DNA from: JAEULH01 sp963805915
GTDB lineage: Bacteria > Pseudomonadota > Alphaproteobacteria > Rhodospirillales > Defluviicoccaceae
Reading direction: 5' to 3'
DNA length: 64,000 bases
Assembly (NCBI GenBank): GCA_963805915.1
Contig: CAWDWD010000007.1
Coordinates: 1-64,000 of the forward strand
The notes under the pieces are model-generated. The model was not told where the DNA came from, did no database searches, and saw only the letters and a list, made by a program, of their open reading frames with translations. A program made the position numbers and the translations under genes. The first letter of the stretch is position 1, and the number at the start of each line of letters is the position of its first letter. Of the stretch, positions 1 through 11,153 are shown one piece after another.

Positions 1-89
1 GGCAGTTCCGGCCGCGCCAGTGCGACCGGCGTCGCGCCGGCATCGGCGGCGGGAGCAGGCGGCGCGGAAAGGGCTGCATCGACGGACAT
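1..89 (-). CDS. N-terminal end of an unidentified gene, running off the window
   Basis: An ATG on the minus strand at 87-89 opens a frame that stays open to the window edge. The visible 29 residues begin MSVDAALSAPP and are rich in Ala and Pro, a composition common in leader or linker segments of GC-rich alphaproteobacteria. There is no domain to identify. It would be divergent from the fumarase gene, with about 140 bases between the two starts. The call rests only on an open frame and a plausible start, so it is weak. Confidence 0.35.
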   Translation of the reverse strand, partial: MSVDAALSAPPAPAADAGATPVALARPEL

Positions 90-228
90 GAACGATAGTT
101 TACCATCCCGCCGCCCGCAAAGGCCATCGAATGATGCCGTGACGACGGGATGGTCAAGGGCCGCTCGAACCGATACTCTCCGCCCGCTTCGGCAAGAACA
201 GTGGACATAGGGGTAAGAGGGCTCGGCG

Positions 229-1852
<1,624 letters not shown>

Positions 1853-1879
1853 CGCCCGCGGCCTTACCGGCCGGGCGGC

Positions 1880-2560
1880 TTGGAGCGAGGGACGCAGGCG
1901 GTGCGAGACGGGGTGACGGGCGAGCCGCCAGCCGTGCTGATCGACGGGCCGGAATACGCGCAGGTGGCCTGCGTTCGCCCACGGGGCGGGCGCGGCGATG
2001 GACAGCGCGTTCATGGCCTTCCTCGCCACCGGCCTCGGCGGGCGCGGCATCCGCGTCATCCGCTTCGAGTTCCCCTACATGGCCGAGCGCGGCGAACGGG
2101 AGGCGCCGGCCGCCGGACCGGACCGGTGTCCTGCAAGACGCTTGGCGCGGCCAATGGCCGGGCTCGACCCCGGCCGCACGGTCATCGGCGGCAAGTCGCT
2201 CGGCGGGCGGATGGCGAGCATGATCGCCGACGAGGCCGGCGTGCTCGGCCTGGTCTGCCTCGGCTATCCGTTCCACCCTCCCGGCGCGCCGGAGAAGACC
2301 CGGATCGAGCATCTTCGCGCGTTGCGGACCCCGACGCTGATCTGCAGGGAACCCGCGACCCGTTCGGCGCGTTGGCCGAGGTCAGCGGTTATCCGCTCTC
2401 GCCGGCGATCAGGGTCCACTGGCTCAAGGACGGCGATCATGGCTTCAAGCCGCGTCGCGCCTCCGGCCGGAGCGAAAGCGATAACCTCGAAGAGGCGCTT
2501 AATGCGGTTGGCGCGTTCAACGCCGCTCTCGGCCGGAAGGACGCGTCGCCGGCCGGGTAA
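1880..2560 (+). pseudogene. Alpha/beta hydrolase (KANL3/Tex30-like, DUF-type small hydrolase), frame-disrupted
   Basis: Recognised by the nucleophile elbow GGKSLGGRMAS (Ser), a YPFHPPG segment typical of this small-hydrolase group, an acidic QGTRDPFG segment and a DGDHGFKPR histidine, i.e. a Ser-Asp-His triad in the right order. Its substrate cannot be told. The N-terminus and C-terminus read in one frame and the middle, about 1998-2345, in another, so at least two compensating shifts occur. The start is uncertain; a GTG at 1913 (VTGEPPAV) is as likely as 1880. It sits between two fumarase genes on the same strand, 27 bases after the first, so co-transcription is possible. Confidence 0.7.
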
Positions 2561-2582
2561 CCTTGCGTATGGGAGATGCGGC

Positions 2583-4000
2583 ATGAACACGAAAACGGAC
2601 ACTCGCGTCGAAAGCGACTTGATGGGCGCGGTCGAGGTGCCGGCCGATCGCTACTGGGGCGCGCAAACGCAAAGGTCGTTGGAGAACTTCAAGATCGGCG
2701 GCGAACGGATGCCGCTGCCCTTGATCCACGCCTTGGGGCTCCAGAAGAAGGCCGCGGCCCTGGCCAACGTCGCCCTCGGCGAGCTGGAGGCGAAGATCGG
2801 CGAGGCGATCGCCGCGGCCGCCGACGAGGTCATCGGCGGCCGGCTGGACGACCACTTCCCGCTGGTCGTCTGGCAGACCGGCTCGGGCACCCAGAGCAAC
2901 ATGAACGCCAACGAAGTCATTGCCAACCGGGCGATCGAGCTGCTCGGCGGCGAGATCGGCGCCAAGTCGCCGGTCCACCCCAACGACCACGTCAACCGCT
3001 CGCAGTCGTCGAACGACACCTTCCCGACGGCCATGCACATCGCCGCGGTCCTCGAGCTCAACAACCGGCTGCTGCCGGCCCTGCGCCATCTGCATGGCGC
3101 CGTTGATGCGAAGGCGAAGGCGTTTTCGGACATCATCAAGATCGGCCGGACCCACACCCAGGACGCGACGCCGCTGAGCCTGGGTCAGGAGTTTTCCGGC
3201 TACGCCGCCCAGCTTGCCAACGGCATCGCGCGGGTGGAGGGAGCCTTGCCCCGGCTCTTATGCCTCGCCCAGGGCGGCACCGCCGTCGGCACCGGGCTGA
3301 ACACGCCGCGAAGGTTTCGCCGAGGCGTTCGCCGCCGAGGTCGCGGCCTGACCGGGCTCGCCTTCGTCACCGCCGCCAACAAGTTCGAAGCTTTGGCCGC
3401 CCATGACGCCATCGTCGAAGCGTCGGGCGTTCTCAACGTGCTCGCCGCCTCGCTCAACAAGATCGCCAACGACATCCGCTTCCTCGCCTCGGGACCGCGC
3501 AGCGGACTGGGCGAGCTGGTTCTTCCGGCCAACGAGCCGGGCTCATCGATCATGCCGGGCAAGGTCAACCCGACCCAGTGCGAGGCGATGACCCAGGTCT
3601 GCGCTCAGGTCATGGGCAACAACGTGACGATCACCGTTCGCCGGCGCGACCGGCCACTTCGAGCTCAACGTGTTCAAGCCGGTGATGATCTATAACCTGC
3701 TGCAGTCGATCGCGCTGCTCGCCGACGCCTGCCTCAGCTTCACCGACAATTGCGTCGTCGGGCATCGAGGCCGACCGCGAGCGGATCGGCGAGCTGATGA
3801 ACCGCTCGTTGATGCTGGTCACCGCGCTCAATCCGCACATCGGCTACGACAACGCCGCCAAGATCGCCAAGACGGCGTTCGCGCAAGGCAAGACGCTGAA
3901 GGCCGCGGCGGTCGACTCCGGGCTGGTGACGGCCGAGCAGTTCGACGCCTGGGTCGATCCGGCCAGCATGATCGGGCCGATGGCCAAGGCGCCAATGTGA
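2583..4000 (+). pseudogene. fumC: Class II fumarate hydratase, frame-disrupted
   Basis: This is the metal-independent fumarase of the aspartase/fumarase superfamily, a cytosolic TCA enzyme active as a homotetramer. ATG at 2583 gives MNTKTDTRVESDLMG and the frame stays open for about 240 codons, including WQTGSGTQSNMNANEVI and HPNDHVNRSQSSNDTFPTAMH. The superfamily signature GSSIMPGKVNP is at about 3544-3576 and the C-terminal DNCVVG...NPHIGYDNAAKIAK segment follows. The length (1418 bases) fits the usual 460-470 residues. Shifts occur near 3307, 3350, 3636 and 3760; three of them read as one inserted base relative to the family, and one pair compensates. No catalytic motif is lost. Confidence 0.93.
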
Positions 4001-4046
4001 GGCGAGGGGACGGCGCCGATACAAGCGCGCGCCGAACGATCGGCGG

Positions 4047-4676
4047 ATGCCGCTAGAGGGCTCGACGCTGGCGGCCTTCGCGTTGGCCGCGGCGGCGATC
4101 GTCGTCTCGCCGGGACCGGACACGTTCTTGATTTTGCGCTGCGCCCTGACATCGGGGCGCGCCGTCGGTTACGCCGCGGTCGCGGGGGTTCAGCTTGGTC
4201 TGCTGGTCCACACGGCGTTGGCGGTGTTCGGCCTGTCAGTGCTCATCGCGCGCTCGCCGGTGCTGTTCAAAACCATGGCCTTCGCCGGCGCGCTGTATCT
4301 GGCGTGGCTCGGGATTTAGGGTTTTCGCGATGCCGGGAGCCTGATCGGCGACGGCGACGGCAAACGCCTCAGCGCGGGCGGCGCGTGTCGCGCCGCCCTG
4401 CTGACCAACGTTCTGAATCCCAAGGTTCTGGTGCTGTTTCTGGCGCTCTATCCGAACTTCGTCGACACCGGGCGCGGCCAGGTCCCGGCGCAGCTTATCG
4501 CATTGTCCGCGACGTTGATCGCGATCAATGTCGCCTGGCAGGCGCCAATGGCCTGGGCGGCGAACCATATCCGCCGCTGGTTGGTGCGCCTGGCGGTGCG
4601 GACCGCCGTGGCGCGAATAGCCTCCGCCGTGCTGCTCGGCTTCGCCATCGCGTTGCTGATCGAGCATCTGCGCTGA
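4047..4676 (+). pseudogene. LysE/RhtB-family amino-acid exporter interrupted by one in-frame TAG
   Basis: This is an inner-membrane efflux protein of the LysE superfamily (about 210 residues, six membrane segments), probably exporting amino acids or derivatives. The N-terminal SPGPDTFLILR motif and the later LLTNVLNPKVLVLFLALYP motif are diagnostic. Both halves read in the same frame, separated only by TAG at 4317-4319, where a CAG (Gln) codon would fit; a single C-to-T change or base-call error explains it. The gene starts 47 bases after fumC. A run of GCCCC repeats follows its stop. The substrate is not predictable from sequence. Confidence 0.85.
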
Positions 4677-4696
4677 GCCCCGCCCCGCCCCGCCCC
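4677..4696 (+). repeat. GCCCC tandem repeat (4 copies)
   Basis: Four perfect copies of the pentamer GCCCC directly follow the LysE stop codon and lead into a GCCGC-rich stretch. It is a short microsatellite and a likely site of length variation. Confidence 0.8.
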
Positions 4697-4707
4697 GCCG
4701 CGCCGCG

Positions 4708-4933
4708 TCAGCGGCTCGGCTGGGCAACGAGTTCGGCCGGGTCGGCGGAACAGGCTTTTCCAGGTCTGGATCATCTGCTGGCCCCACAGAGCCAGGTGAG
4801 CTGCCCGTAGCCGCCGGCCGCGGCGGACATACAGTTCGATCTCGGCGCCGGAAAGCTCGGCGATGGTGAAAACGGGATTGGGCTCGTTTACTGTTTTCGT
4901 TTCTAAGCTTTTAGGGTTGTTGAATCCGGTCAT
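4708..4933 (-). pseudogene. Small arginine-rich DUF1127-like protein, one frameshift
   Basis: On the minus strand, ATG at 4931-4933 has a good Shine-Dalgarno (GAGGTAA) and begins MTGFNNPKSLETKTVNEPN. The core ELYVRRGRRLRAAHLALWG followed by WKSLFRRP resembles small DUF1127-type alphaproteobacterial proteins, some of which are linked to RNA turnover and phosphate responses. In the given frame the protein would run on antisense into lysE. One extra C near 4742 explains this: removing it gives the tail PAELVAQPSR and a TGA at 4708-4710, for about 75 residues. The family assignment is by motif only. Confidence 0.5.
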
Positions 4934-5248
4934 CGGTGTTACCTCGCACTTTCGAGTCAAGTTCACCTTTGCGGCGGATCCTCCCTTCAAAAGTTTCGTC
5001 TGTTTGTTCTCTAGTCCCGCGTTTGCCAGCGAAGCTTGTACATAAGAATAGGCGAGTCGCGCCGACAATCAAGAGTTTTTGTGCAACGCAGCAAAATGCA
5101 ACCGGAAGAAGTGCGCGGGTGCAACATTCGTGAGCTGCACCTCCCGCGCGATGTCCGCGGGAATGTCCGCGCCGGGGGATCTCGACGCGCGCGAGGCGGG
5201 CGTGGTAAAGCGGGCGTCTGGGGCGCAATGGCGCCAAGTCGACGAAAT
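4934..5248. other. Intergenic region, no gene seen
   Basis: This stretch separates the divergent DUF1127-like gene (minus) and the AtpR-like gene (plus), so it should hold both promoters. I could not pick out a convincing -35/-10 pair or operator. Short open frames here have no family features. Confidence 0.4.
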
Positions 5249-5257
5249 ATGAGGACC

Positions 5258-5551
5258 ATGAACGCATTCGCGCCCGACTCGATCACGCTGGACACGGTGC
5301 TGTCCTACGCCGCGCTCGGCCTCATCGTCGGCTTTGGGTATTACGCATCGATGCGCTTGAACCCCAGCGCCGAGGGCGAGCGGACACACCCACGGTGGGT
5401 CGGGGCAGCCGTGCACCTGCTGCGCCTCGCCGCGGCAATCACCTTCTTTGCCTGGGTAGCTTCGCTGGGGATGGTGCCGATACTCTCGGCGTTCGGTGGA
5501 TTTTTGTGCGGGCGGGTCGTGGCGCTGCGCGCGACCGGCCTTGACGCCTGA
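5258..5551 (+). CDS. Small membrane protein, AtpR-like (N-ATPase subunit R type)
   Basis: A 97-residue protein beginning MNAFAPDSITLD with three hydrophobic segments: about residues 13-32, 48-70 and 74-92. The pattern of a HLLRLAAAI segment in the second helix and a GFLCGRVVALR segment in the third resembles AtpR, the small subunit encoded in operons for alternative sodium-type F-ATPases. No other ATPase gene is nearby, so the role is unproven; it could equally be an AtpI-like or unrelated small membrane protein. An in-frame ATG nine bases upstream (5249) is an alternative start. It ends 12 bases before the convergent rpmJ. Confidence 0.5.
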   Translation: MNAFAPDSITLDTVLSYAALGLIVGFGYYASMRLNPSAEGERTHPRWVGAAVHLLRLAAAITFFAWVASLGMVPILSAFGGFLCGRVVALRATGLDA

Positions 5552-5563
5552 ACCCGCGCGGTC

Positions 5564-5689
5564 TCAGCCCTGGCGGGTCTTGAACCGGGGGTGGCGCTTG
5601 TTGATGACATAGAGCCGGCCCTTCCGGCGCACCACCAAGCAGTTCCGCTCGCGCGTTTTCGCGGATCTAATCGAATTCCTAATTTTCAT
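5564..5689 (-). CDS. rpmJ: 50S ribosomal protein bL36
   Basis: A 41-residue, highly basic protein reading MKIRNSIRSAKTRER with LVVRRKGRLYVINKRHPRFK and ending TRQG. This is the bL36 pattern (MKIRNS start, RRKGR core, INK-NPRFKARQG end) in the variant lacking the zinc-binding cysteine set: only one cysteine (in RNCLVV) is present. It binds 23S rRNA in the large ribosomal subunit. It stands alone on the minus strand, as the second bL36 type often does in alphaproteobacteria. The ISAs1 element lies about 90 bases upstream of the start codon and could separate it from its native promoter. Confidence 0.92.
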   Translation of the reverse strand: MKIRNSIRSAKTRERNCLVVRRKGRLYVINKRHPRFKTRQG

Positions 5690-5765
5690 AACTTAGCCGT
5701 CACTCATCCGTCGCTGGAAAGATCGATATGTTAAATTTCCACTCGCCCTGCGTCAACCGCGACGC

Positions 5766-7025
5766 GGGTTCGCTACAGGGTGATTGGGTGAAGAAGTTGG
5801 TGACAATCGGGTAAAGGACTGAATTGATAGGTGGCCTCTGATTCGGTGTCGGGAGGTCACGATGGAGCGTGCGGGCTGTTTCAGCGAAGCGGTTGTTTTT
5901 CTGGATCATTTTGAAGATCTTGCGGATCCGCGGCAACGCGGCAAGGTGGTCTATCCCCTCGACGAAGTGCTGCTGCTGTTCCTGCTTGCGGTGCTGGCGG
6001 GGGCTGAGACCATCGTTGATATCGCCCGGTTCGGCGAGAAGAAGCTTGAGCTTCTGCGCCGGTTTCGGCCGTTTTGCGACGGCACGCCGTCGCACGACCA
6101 GCTTGGCGCCATCCTCGCCACGGTGGATGCGGAGCGCTTCGAGCACTGCTTTGTCGCCTGGGTGGCGGCGGTCAACGGCGCGCCGGCCGAAGTCATCGCA
6201 ATCGACGGCAAGGCCTTGCGCCGCAGCTATCAGAAGAAGGGTGCGAGGCGCCAGTCCACATGGTTTCCGCCTTCGCCACGCGCCAGCGGCTGGTGCTCGG
6301 CCAGGTCAAGGTCGCGGAAAAGTCGAACGAGATCGTGGCCATCCCTTGTCTGTTGGAGATGCTGGCGATCGAGGGCGCGATCGTCAGCATCGATGCCATC
6401 GGCTGCCAGCGCGAGATCGCCAGGACGATTATCGACAAGAAGGCCGATTACATCCTCGCGCTCAAGGCCAACCAGCCAAGCTTGCACGACGATGTCACGC
6501 TGTTCGTGGCGGAACAGAAAGCCGATGGCTTCAAGGACACGCCGATCCGCCGCCACCGGACGGTCGATGGCGATCATGGCCGCATCGAAACGCGGACCAC
6601 GACGGTGATCGAGGACATCGCCTGGCTCCAGAAGCGCCATCGCTGGCCGGGCCTCGCAGCCGTCGTCATAGTCGAAAGCACCCGCGAAACCGGAGAGAAA
6701 GCCGAGGCCGAAACGCGCCTCTACGTCACATCGCTGACGCTTCCCGCCGAGCAAATGGGACCGATCATCCGCTCACACTGGGCTATCGAGAACAGCCTCC
6801 ACTGGGTCATGGACATGATCTTTCGCGATGACGAATGCCGCCTGCGCACCGACCACGCACCGGCCAACTTCACCACCATCAAGCACATGGCCCACAACCT
6901 CATCCGAAAGGCACCCGGCAAGGACTCCTTGCGTCTCCGGCGAAAGGTCGCCGCATGGGACGACGACTTCCTCGCAAGCCTCATCAGCGCATAATGCCTT
7001 CACCCAATTCCCCTGGGGTTCGCTA
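5766..7025 (+). mobile_element. ISAs1-family insertion sequence with 10-bp target duplication
   Basis: The element proper is 5776-7015 (1240 bases). Its ends are imperfect inverted repeats: 5776-5793 carries ATTGGGTGAAG and 6998-7015 carries its complement CTTCACCCAAT. The perfect direct repeat GGGTTCGCTA flanks it at 5766-5775 and 7016-7025; a 10-bp duplication fits this family. It encodes one transposase. It landed between rpmJ and the 3' end of the cytidylate-kinase-like gene and interrupts neither. Confidence 0.9.
5862..6994 (+). pseudogene. ISAs1-family transposase (DDE), one frameshift
   Basis: A transposase of the ISAs1 family (H-repeat-associated type), about 377 residues. The first frame from MERAGCFSEA carries LADPRQRGKVVYPLDEVLLL and the catalytic-region EVIAIDGKALRRSYQKKGA. 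The second frame carries VSIDAIGCQREIA, YILALKANQ, YVTSLTLPAEQ and the C-terminal RSHWAIENSLHWVMDMIF (catalytic Glu region). A single indel near 6245-6255 separates the halves, after KKGA and before PVHMVSAFATRQ. As written it would not make full-length protein, though one base restores it. Confidence 0.9.
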
Positions 7026-7036
7026 AGTTTCGCTCC

Positions 7037-7744
7037 CTACTGGCGGCTCGAAGCTCCTTCGGCGGCCTCGTGCGGCCGGCGCTCCAGACCGCGGGCCTTG
7101 ACCGCCAGCATGATGATCTCAACGATGTCGTCGAGCTTGCGGAAGTAGTCGGTGTTGACGACCAGATCGAAATTGGTCGGATCGTTGTAGCGACTGTGGA
7201 ACAGGTCCCAAATGAATTTGCCGCGCCGCTTGTTGCTGTCCTGGACCTTGCGCTTGGCCTCGGCGTAGCTGATGCCTTCGTTTTCCGAAACCCTTGTCGC
7301 GCAGGCTTCGACCGAGCCGACGATACGCACCCTGAGCACATCGCGGCCAGCGAGGATGACGTGGCTGCCGCGCCCGATGATCACGCCGCCAGTGTGATAT
7401 AGGCCGCGGATGACCGTCGACAAAAAGCGCACGTATTCATCGCGCGAGATATGTTTGCCGAAGACCGCCGAATAGATCCACGCGTCGACCGCGTCGAGCT
7501 TCTCTTCGAGCTGGGTGATCAGCGCGCGGCTGACATTGGCCTCCGCGGCGATCCCACTGATGATTTCCGTGCCGTACATATCGACGCCAAGCCGCGCCGC
7601 TACCTGTTCGGCGATTTGGCTGCCGCCGCTGCCGAGGGTCCGCGAGATGGTGACGGTCGGGTTGCGGAGACGCCGTTCGCGCGCGGGCGGTTCATCAAGG
7701 GCGCGAACGATCGCCTGAATGACCCTTTGAGCGTTGCTTACCAT
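7037..7744 (-). CDS. Cytidylate kinase-like family protein
   Basis: An intact 235-residue protein with a strong ribosome site (GGAGAGG) before ATG at 7742-7744. The segment TISRTLGSGGSQIAEQVAARLG at about residues 30-51 holds the P-loop-like nucleotide site of the cytidylate kinase-like family, followed by YGTEIISGIA, IIGRGSHVIL and a basic LRVRIVGSVEACATRV segment. The family is related to CMP kinase but is often associated with unknown phosphoryl transfer. It is probably cytosolic. It is transcribed away from the tRNA-Thr that receives the genomic island and is the last core gene before the island. Confidence 0.75.
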   Translation of the reverse strand: MVSNAQRVIQAIVRALDEPPARERRLRNPTVTISRTLGSGGSQIAEQVAARLGVDMYGTEIISGIAAEANVSRALITQLEEKLDAVDAWIYSAVFGKHISRDEYVRFLSTVIRGLYHTGGVIIGRGSHVILAGRDVLRVRIVGSVEACATRVSENEGISYAEAKRKVQDSNKRRGKFIWDLFHSRYNDPTNFDLVVNTDYFRKLDDIVEIIMLAVKARGLERRPHEAAEGASSRQ

Positions 7745-7916
7745 TTTTGGTCCTCTCCCCGGGAGACCCTTTTGATAGCATCCCTGACCGCGATGTGAAA
7801 GTGCCGGTTGCGCCGCGCGCGCGGCAACGCGACCAGGGTCAATCCGGCTTGGCGACAACCGCGCCGCGCGCTATCGTCGGCCCGATCAGACGAACGCAAG
7901 TTCAAGACCGCAACCC

Positions 7917-7992
7917 GCCGGATTAGCTCAGCTGGTAGAGCGGCTGATTTGTAATCAGTAGGTCGGGGGTTCGAATCCCTCATCCGGCACCA
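7917..7992 (+). tRNA. tRNA-Thr (anticodon TGT), island integration site
   Basis: Seventy-six bases fold as a complete cloverleaf: acceptor GCCGGAT pairs with ATCCGGC, the D-arm contains TAGCTCAGCTGGTAGAGC, the anticodon stem-loop CTGATTTGTAATCAG puts TGT in the anticodon, and the T-arm is CGGGGGTTCGAATCCCT. Discriminator A and an encoded CCA end the gene. The 3' 45 bases recur at 44518-44562, so this gene is attL with the tRNA left intact. Confidence 0.97.
7948..7992 (+). repeat. attL: 3' half of tRNA-Thr
   Basis: Starts at the anticodon loop (TTTGTAATCAG) and runs through the encoded CCA. It matches 44518-44562 at 44 of 45 bases. Integration here regenerates an intact tRNA gene on the left side. 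Confidence 0.92.
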
Positions 7993-8003
7993 TGTTTTCA
8001 GAG

Positions 8004-8109
8004 GCTTACGGGCCGTTGCGAGTCGCCTGCTGCTAGCGGGTAAGCCACAGGTAAGCAGCGGGAAGAGTTTTTCTCTCTTTTGAGGTGGCTTACGCTCCGG
8101 CGGGTAAGC
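8004..8109. promoter_or_regulatory. Candidate integrase arm-type sites, left end (GGTAAGC repeats)
   Basis: The heptamer GGTAAGC, or its GTAAGC core in inverse, occurs at 8004-8009 (inverse), 8039-8045, 8050-8056, 8088-8093 (inverse) and 8103-8109. Two direct copies are 11 bp apart, about one helical turn. The same 11-bp pair occurs beside attR at 44379-44396. Position and symmetry suggest integrase or excisionase arm sites; this is inference from sequence. Confidence 0.6.
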
Positions 8110-8222
8110 GCCGTAAAGCGCGGAGGTATGCGCGCGGCGCGTGGCTTCGACCGGCGAGGTGCCCCGAATTAGCGCCACCGAAAATATTGCCTTAGCGCTT
8201 TCTTCTTTTGAAAGAGTTGCCA

Positions 8223-8323
8223 GCGTCACAGCGTCATCGCCGGTAGAACCATAAGCGTCCCCAACCGCTTGTGCATGACGCTGGTTGCGTCACGGACGCG
8301 TCACAGAGGGGGCGGCAGCGTCA
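8223..8323. repeat. GCGTCA repeat cluster, left end of island
   Basis: Six exact copies of GCGTCA/TGACGC lie within 101 bases (8223, 8231, 8276, 8287, 8298, 8318; mixed orientation), just upstream of gene A. A matching cluster occurs at 42799-42880 near the other end. The stretch 7993-8408 otherwise holds no gene. Confidence 0.7.
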
Positions 8324-8408
8324 CTGCAACGAAGGTGGCGAGGAGCGCGGTCGGGGTCTAAGCTTCCGAACCAAGAACCTTGCCGTCACAGCCGCGGACG
8401 GGGGACGC

Positions 8409-11080
8409 GTGGCCGAGCCTTTCCGGATCTTCCTCAGTTATAACCGCCGCGACATCGCATGCGTTGAGCGCTTGGCGCAGGCGCTCAGGGAACGTGGCGT
8501 CATCCCCTTTAAGGACGACTGGTATCTGAGCCCCGGCGAGCATTGGCCCTCGGCGCTGGAAAGTCACCTCGCCGATTGCGACGCAGTTGCCATCGCGATC
8601 GGCCCGCGCGGTTTGGGATCATGGCAGCAACGCGAGGTCTATGCCGCGATCGACCGCGAGGTCCGGCAGCGCGCGAACGGGCGCGAGGGCTTCCGGGTCA
8701 TCCCGGTGTTGCTCAGCGAGGGCGCGCTCGCCCACGCCGGCCTCGGGTTCCTGTCGCAGAACGTCTGGGTCGAGGCGTGGGACCCGCGGGCGGCGGACCT
8801 CATCCTCGGGGCGCTCGAATGACATCCGCCGGCCGAGCTTTACGACGAAGGTCACCCAGACCCGCGCACGCTGTTCTGTCCCTACCGCGGGCTTCGGGTT
8901 TTCCGAGAGGAGGACCAAGCGTTCTACTTCGGTCGCGAGGAAGAACTTCAGAAGCTGGTGGCAGCGGTCAGCCTATACCCTCTCGTCGCGGTCGTCGGTG
9001 CCTCCGGGAGCGGCAAGTCCTCCCTGGCACGGGCGGGCCTTGTCCCCGCCTGCGCCGGCAAAGCGGCGGCCGGGTCTGGCAGATCGCGATCATCGACCAC
9101 CCCGGCCAGGACCCGTTCTTCGCTCTCGCCCAGGCGCTGCTGCCGCTCTGGGAGCCACAGCGCGTCCTCGCGTGGTCGAAGAACCAAGCATACTCGGAGG
9201 CCAAGACGCTGGCAGCCAGCCTCCGCGACGATGGGGCCAGCCGGCTTCGTCTTGCCGTCAATGACATTTTCGGCCAGGAGCCGGGCACAACAGATCTGCT
9301 GCTTATCGTCGACCAATGGGAAGAGCTCTACACCTACCGCCCCGAGGGCGCGGCCGCCTTCATCACAATGCTGCTCAATGCCGTGCGTGAGCGTGGCATT
9401 CAGATCGTACTCACGCTCCGCGCGGACTATTGGGGCGAGCTGCTCAGCCAACATCCTCCGCTCGCCGCCCGGCTTGTCGGCGAGGCAACAGTCCACCTAC
9501 CGGCGCTGCTTCGCGAGGGGCTGGAAGCCGCGATCCGCAAGCCGGCCGAGAAGACGCACCTGATCGTGGATCCCGTGCTCGTCGAGGCGCTGCTGAACGA
9601 TGCCGAGGATCAGCCGGGAGACCTGCCGCTGCTCGAGTTCGCCCTCAGGCAACTCTGGGACGCGCAGACCGGGCGCCGCGGCGCGCTGACCATGCACGCG
9701 TACGAAAAGGTGGGCCGGCTTGCCCGGTCGATCGTGACGCACGCAGAGGGAGTGTATGCACGCCTGACGCCGGAGGAGCAGGAGGCCGTTCCCGGTGTCT
9801 TCACCGCGCTGGTGCATGTGGAGGAGGCGCGAACGGACCTTCGCCGACGCGCCCCCCTGAAGGAGCTGAGCGCCATTGGCCAGACTGTCGCGCACAGGTT
9901 GGCGGACGAACGGCTTCTGGTCACGGGCCGCGACTGGACGAGCGGCGACGAGCTGGTTGAGGTCGCGCACGAAGCGCTGCTGCGCCACTGGCCGAAGCTC
10001 GAGGACTGGATCGGCCAGCGCCGCGAGGTCCTGCGTGTGCTTCGCCAGCTCCAGGCTGACGCCGAAACGTGGCTGGAGAAGCAGAAAAACCCGAGCTACC
10101 AGTGGTCGCATGAACGCGCTCGTGAAGCTGCGGCGGCGCTCAAACAGATTGGCACCGAATTGGCGCTCAATGACGAGAAGCGGGAGTTCCTGGGGCCGAT
10201 CGATCCGGATGAGATGCTGGTGGAGCTGGAGAGGCCGGAGACGACAAACAGGCGCCGGCTGCTGATCGGCGAGCGGCTCGATGTATTAGGCGAGCATCCG
10301 TCGCGCTGGGGCGTCGGCGTAAACGAAGACGGCACCCCTAGGATCGACTGGCGGCCGGTGGACGGCGGCACCGTTACGGTCTCCATCCTGTCCAATCCGA
10401 CGGACGCGAATTCGCCGGTGAAGGAACGGAAGCCTAAGCGGGTCGAGCCTCTCCGGGTTGCCCGCTATCCGATCACGGTTGCCCAGTACCGTGCCTTCAT
10501 CGATGCCGGTGACGGGTGGCAAGATCCGGCCTGGTGGCGAGATGGTCTTTACCGCGATCCGGACGGAGACACTTACGAGTTCGGCCGCTTCGGCAACCAT
10601 CCCGCGGTCTACGTGAGCTGGTTCGATGCGGTGGCCTTCTGCCGCTGGTTGAGCCGGCGGCTGGGCTTCGAAGTGCGTCTGCCGGATGAATGGGAGTGGC
10701 AGCAGGCGGCGGCGGGCGGCGACGAGCGAATTGCTGTCCCATGGGGATCCGAATGGGATCCGGACGCCGAGCCCTGGCGGGCCAACACGTTCGAGAGCCG
10801 GCTGGGTCAGCCGACGGCGGTGGGCATGTACCCGTCCGGCGCTTCGCCGACCGGCGCGCTCGACATGGCGGGCACCGTCTGGGAGTGGTGCCAGAACAAG
10901 TTCGACGAGCCCGATGCGGCTCGTGCCGACGCACGCAATTCCCGAGTACTGCGCGGCGGGTCGTGGTACCTTATCGCGAACCACGCGTGCTGCCGCTACC
11001 GAGCACCGCATCTAAGGGACGGCCGTGACCATAGCGTCGGCTTCCGGGTCGCATGTTCGTCACCATCGACTGGCTACTGA
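8409..11080 (+). pseudogene. TIR-STAND ATPase-FGE/C-type-lectin immune protein (copy A), one stop and one frameshift
   Basis: Starts at GTG 8409 behind GGGGGA. Residues 1-140 are a TIR domain (RIFLSYNRRD; WQQRE with candidate NADase Glu at about residue 76). Next come a PYRGLRVF linker and a STAND NTPase with Walker A GASGSGKSS and Walker B LLLIVDQWEEL, then a winged-helix/helical region. The C-terminus, about residue 650 onward, is an FGE-sulfatase (C-type-lectin fold) domain with RYPITVAQYRAF, ALDMAGTVWEWC and VLRGGSW. A TGA at 8820-8822 falls in frame between TIR and STAND, and one missing C near 9050 shifts the frame; the paralogue C is one unbroken protein. A sensor domain coupled to a STAND switch and a TIR effector suggests abortive, NAD-depleting immunity. 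Confidence 0.85.
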
Positions 11081-11088
11081 GCTCTGAC

Positions 11089-11121
11089 AAGCGGCGCGTC
11101 AGCGCCGCTTCGAACTTTTTT
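11089..11121 (+). terminator. Post-stop hairpin with U-tract (copy A)
   Basis: Eight bases after the stop, AAGCGGCGC and GCGCCGCTT form a perfect 9-bp stem around a GTCA loop, followed by CGAAC and six T residues. It works on paper as an intrinsic terminator. The identical stem-loop follows copy B at 16246-16267. Confidence 0.8.
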
Positions 11122-11153
11122 ACCCTTTAGCCACCATACGTAGCGAGACGGGC

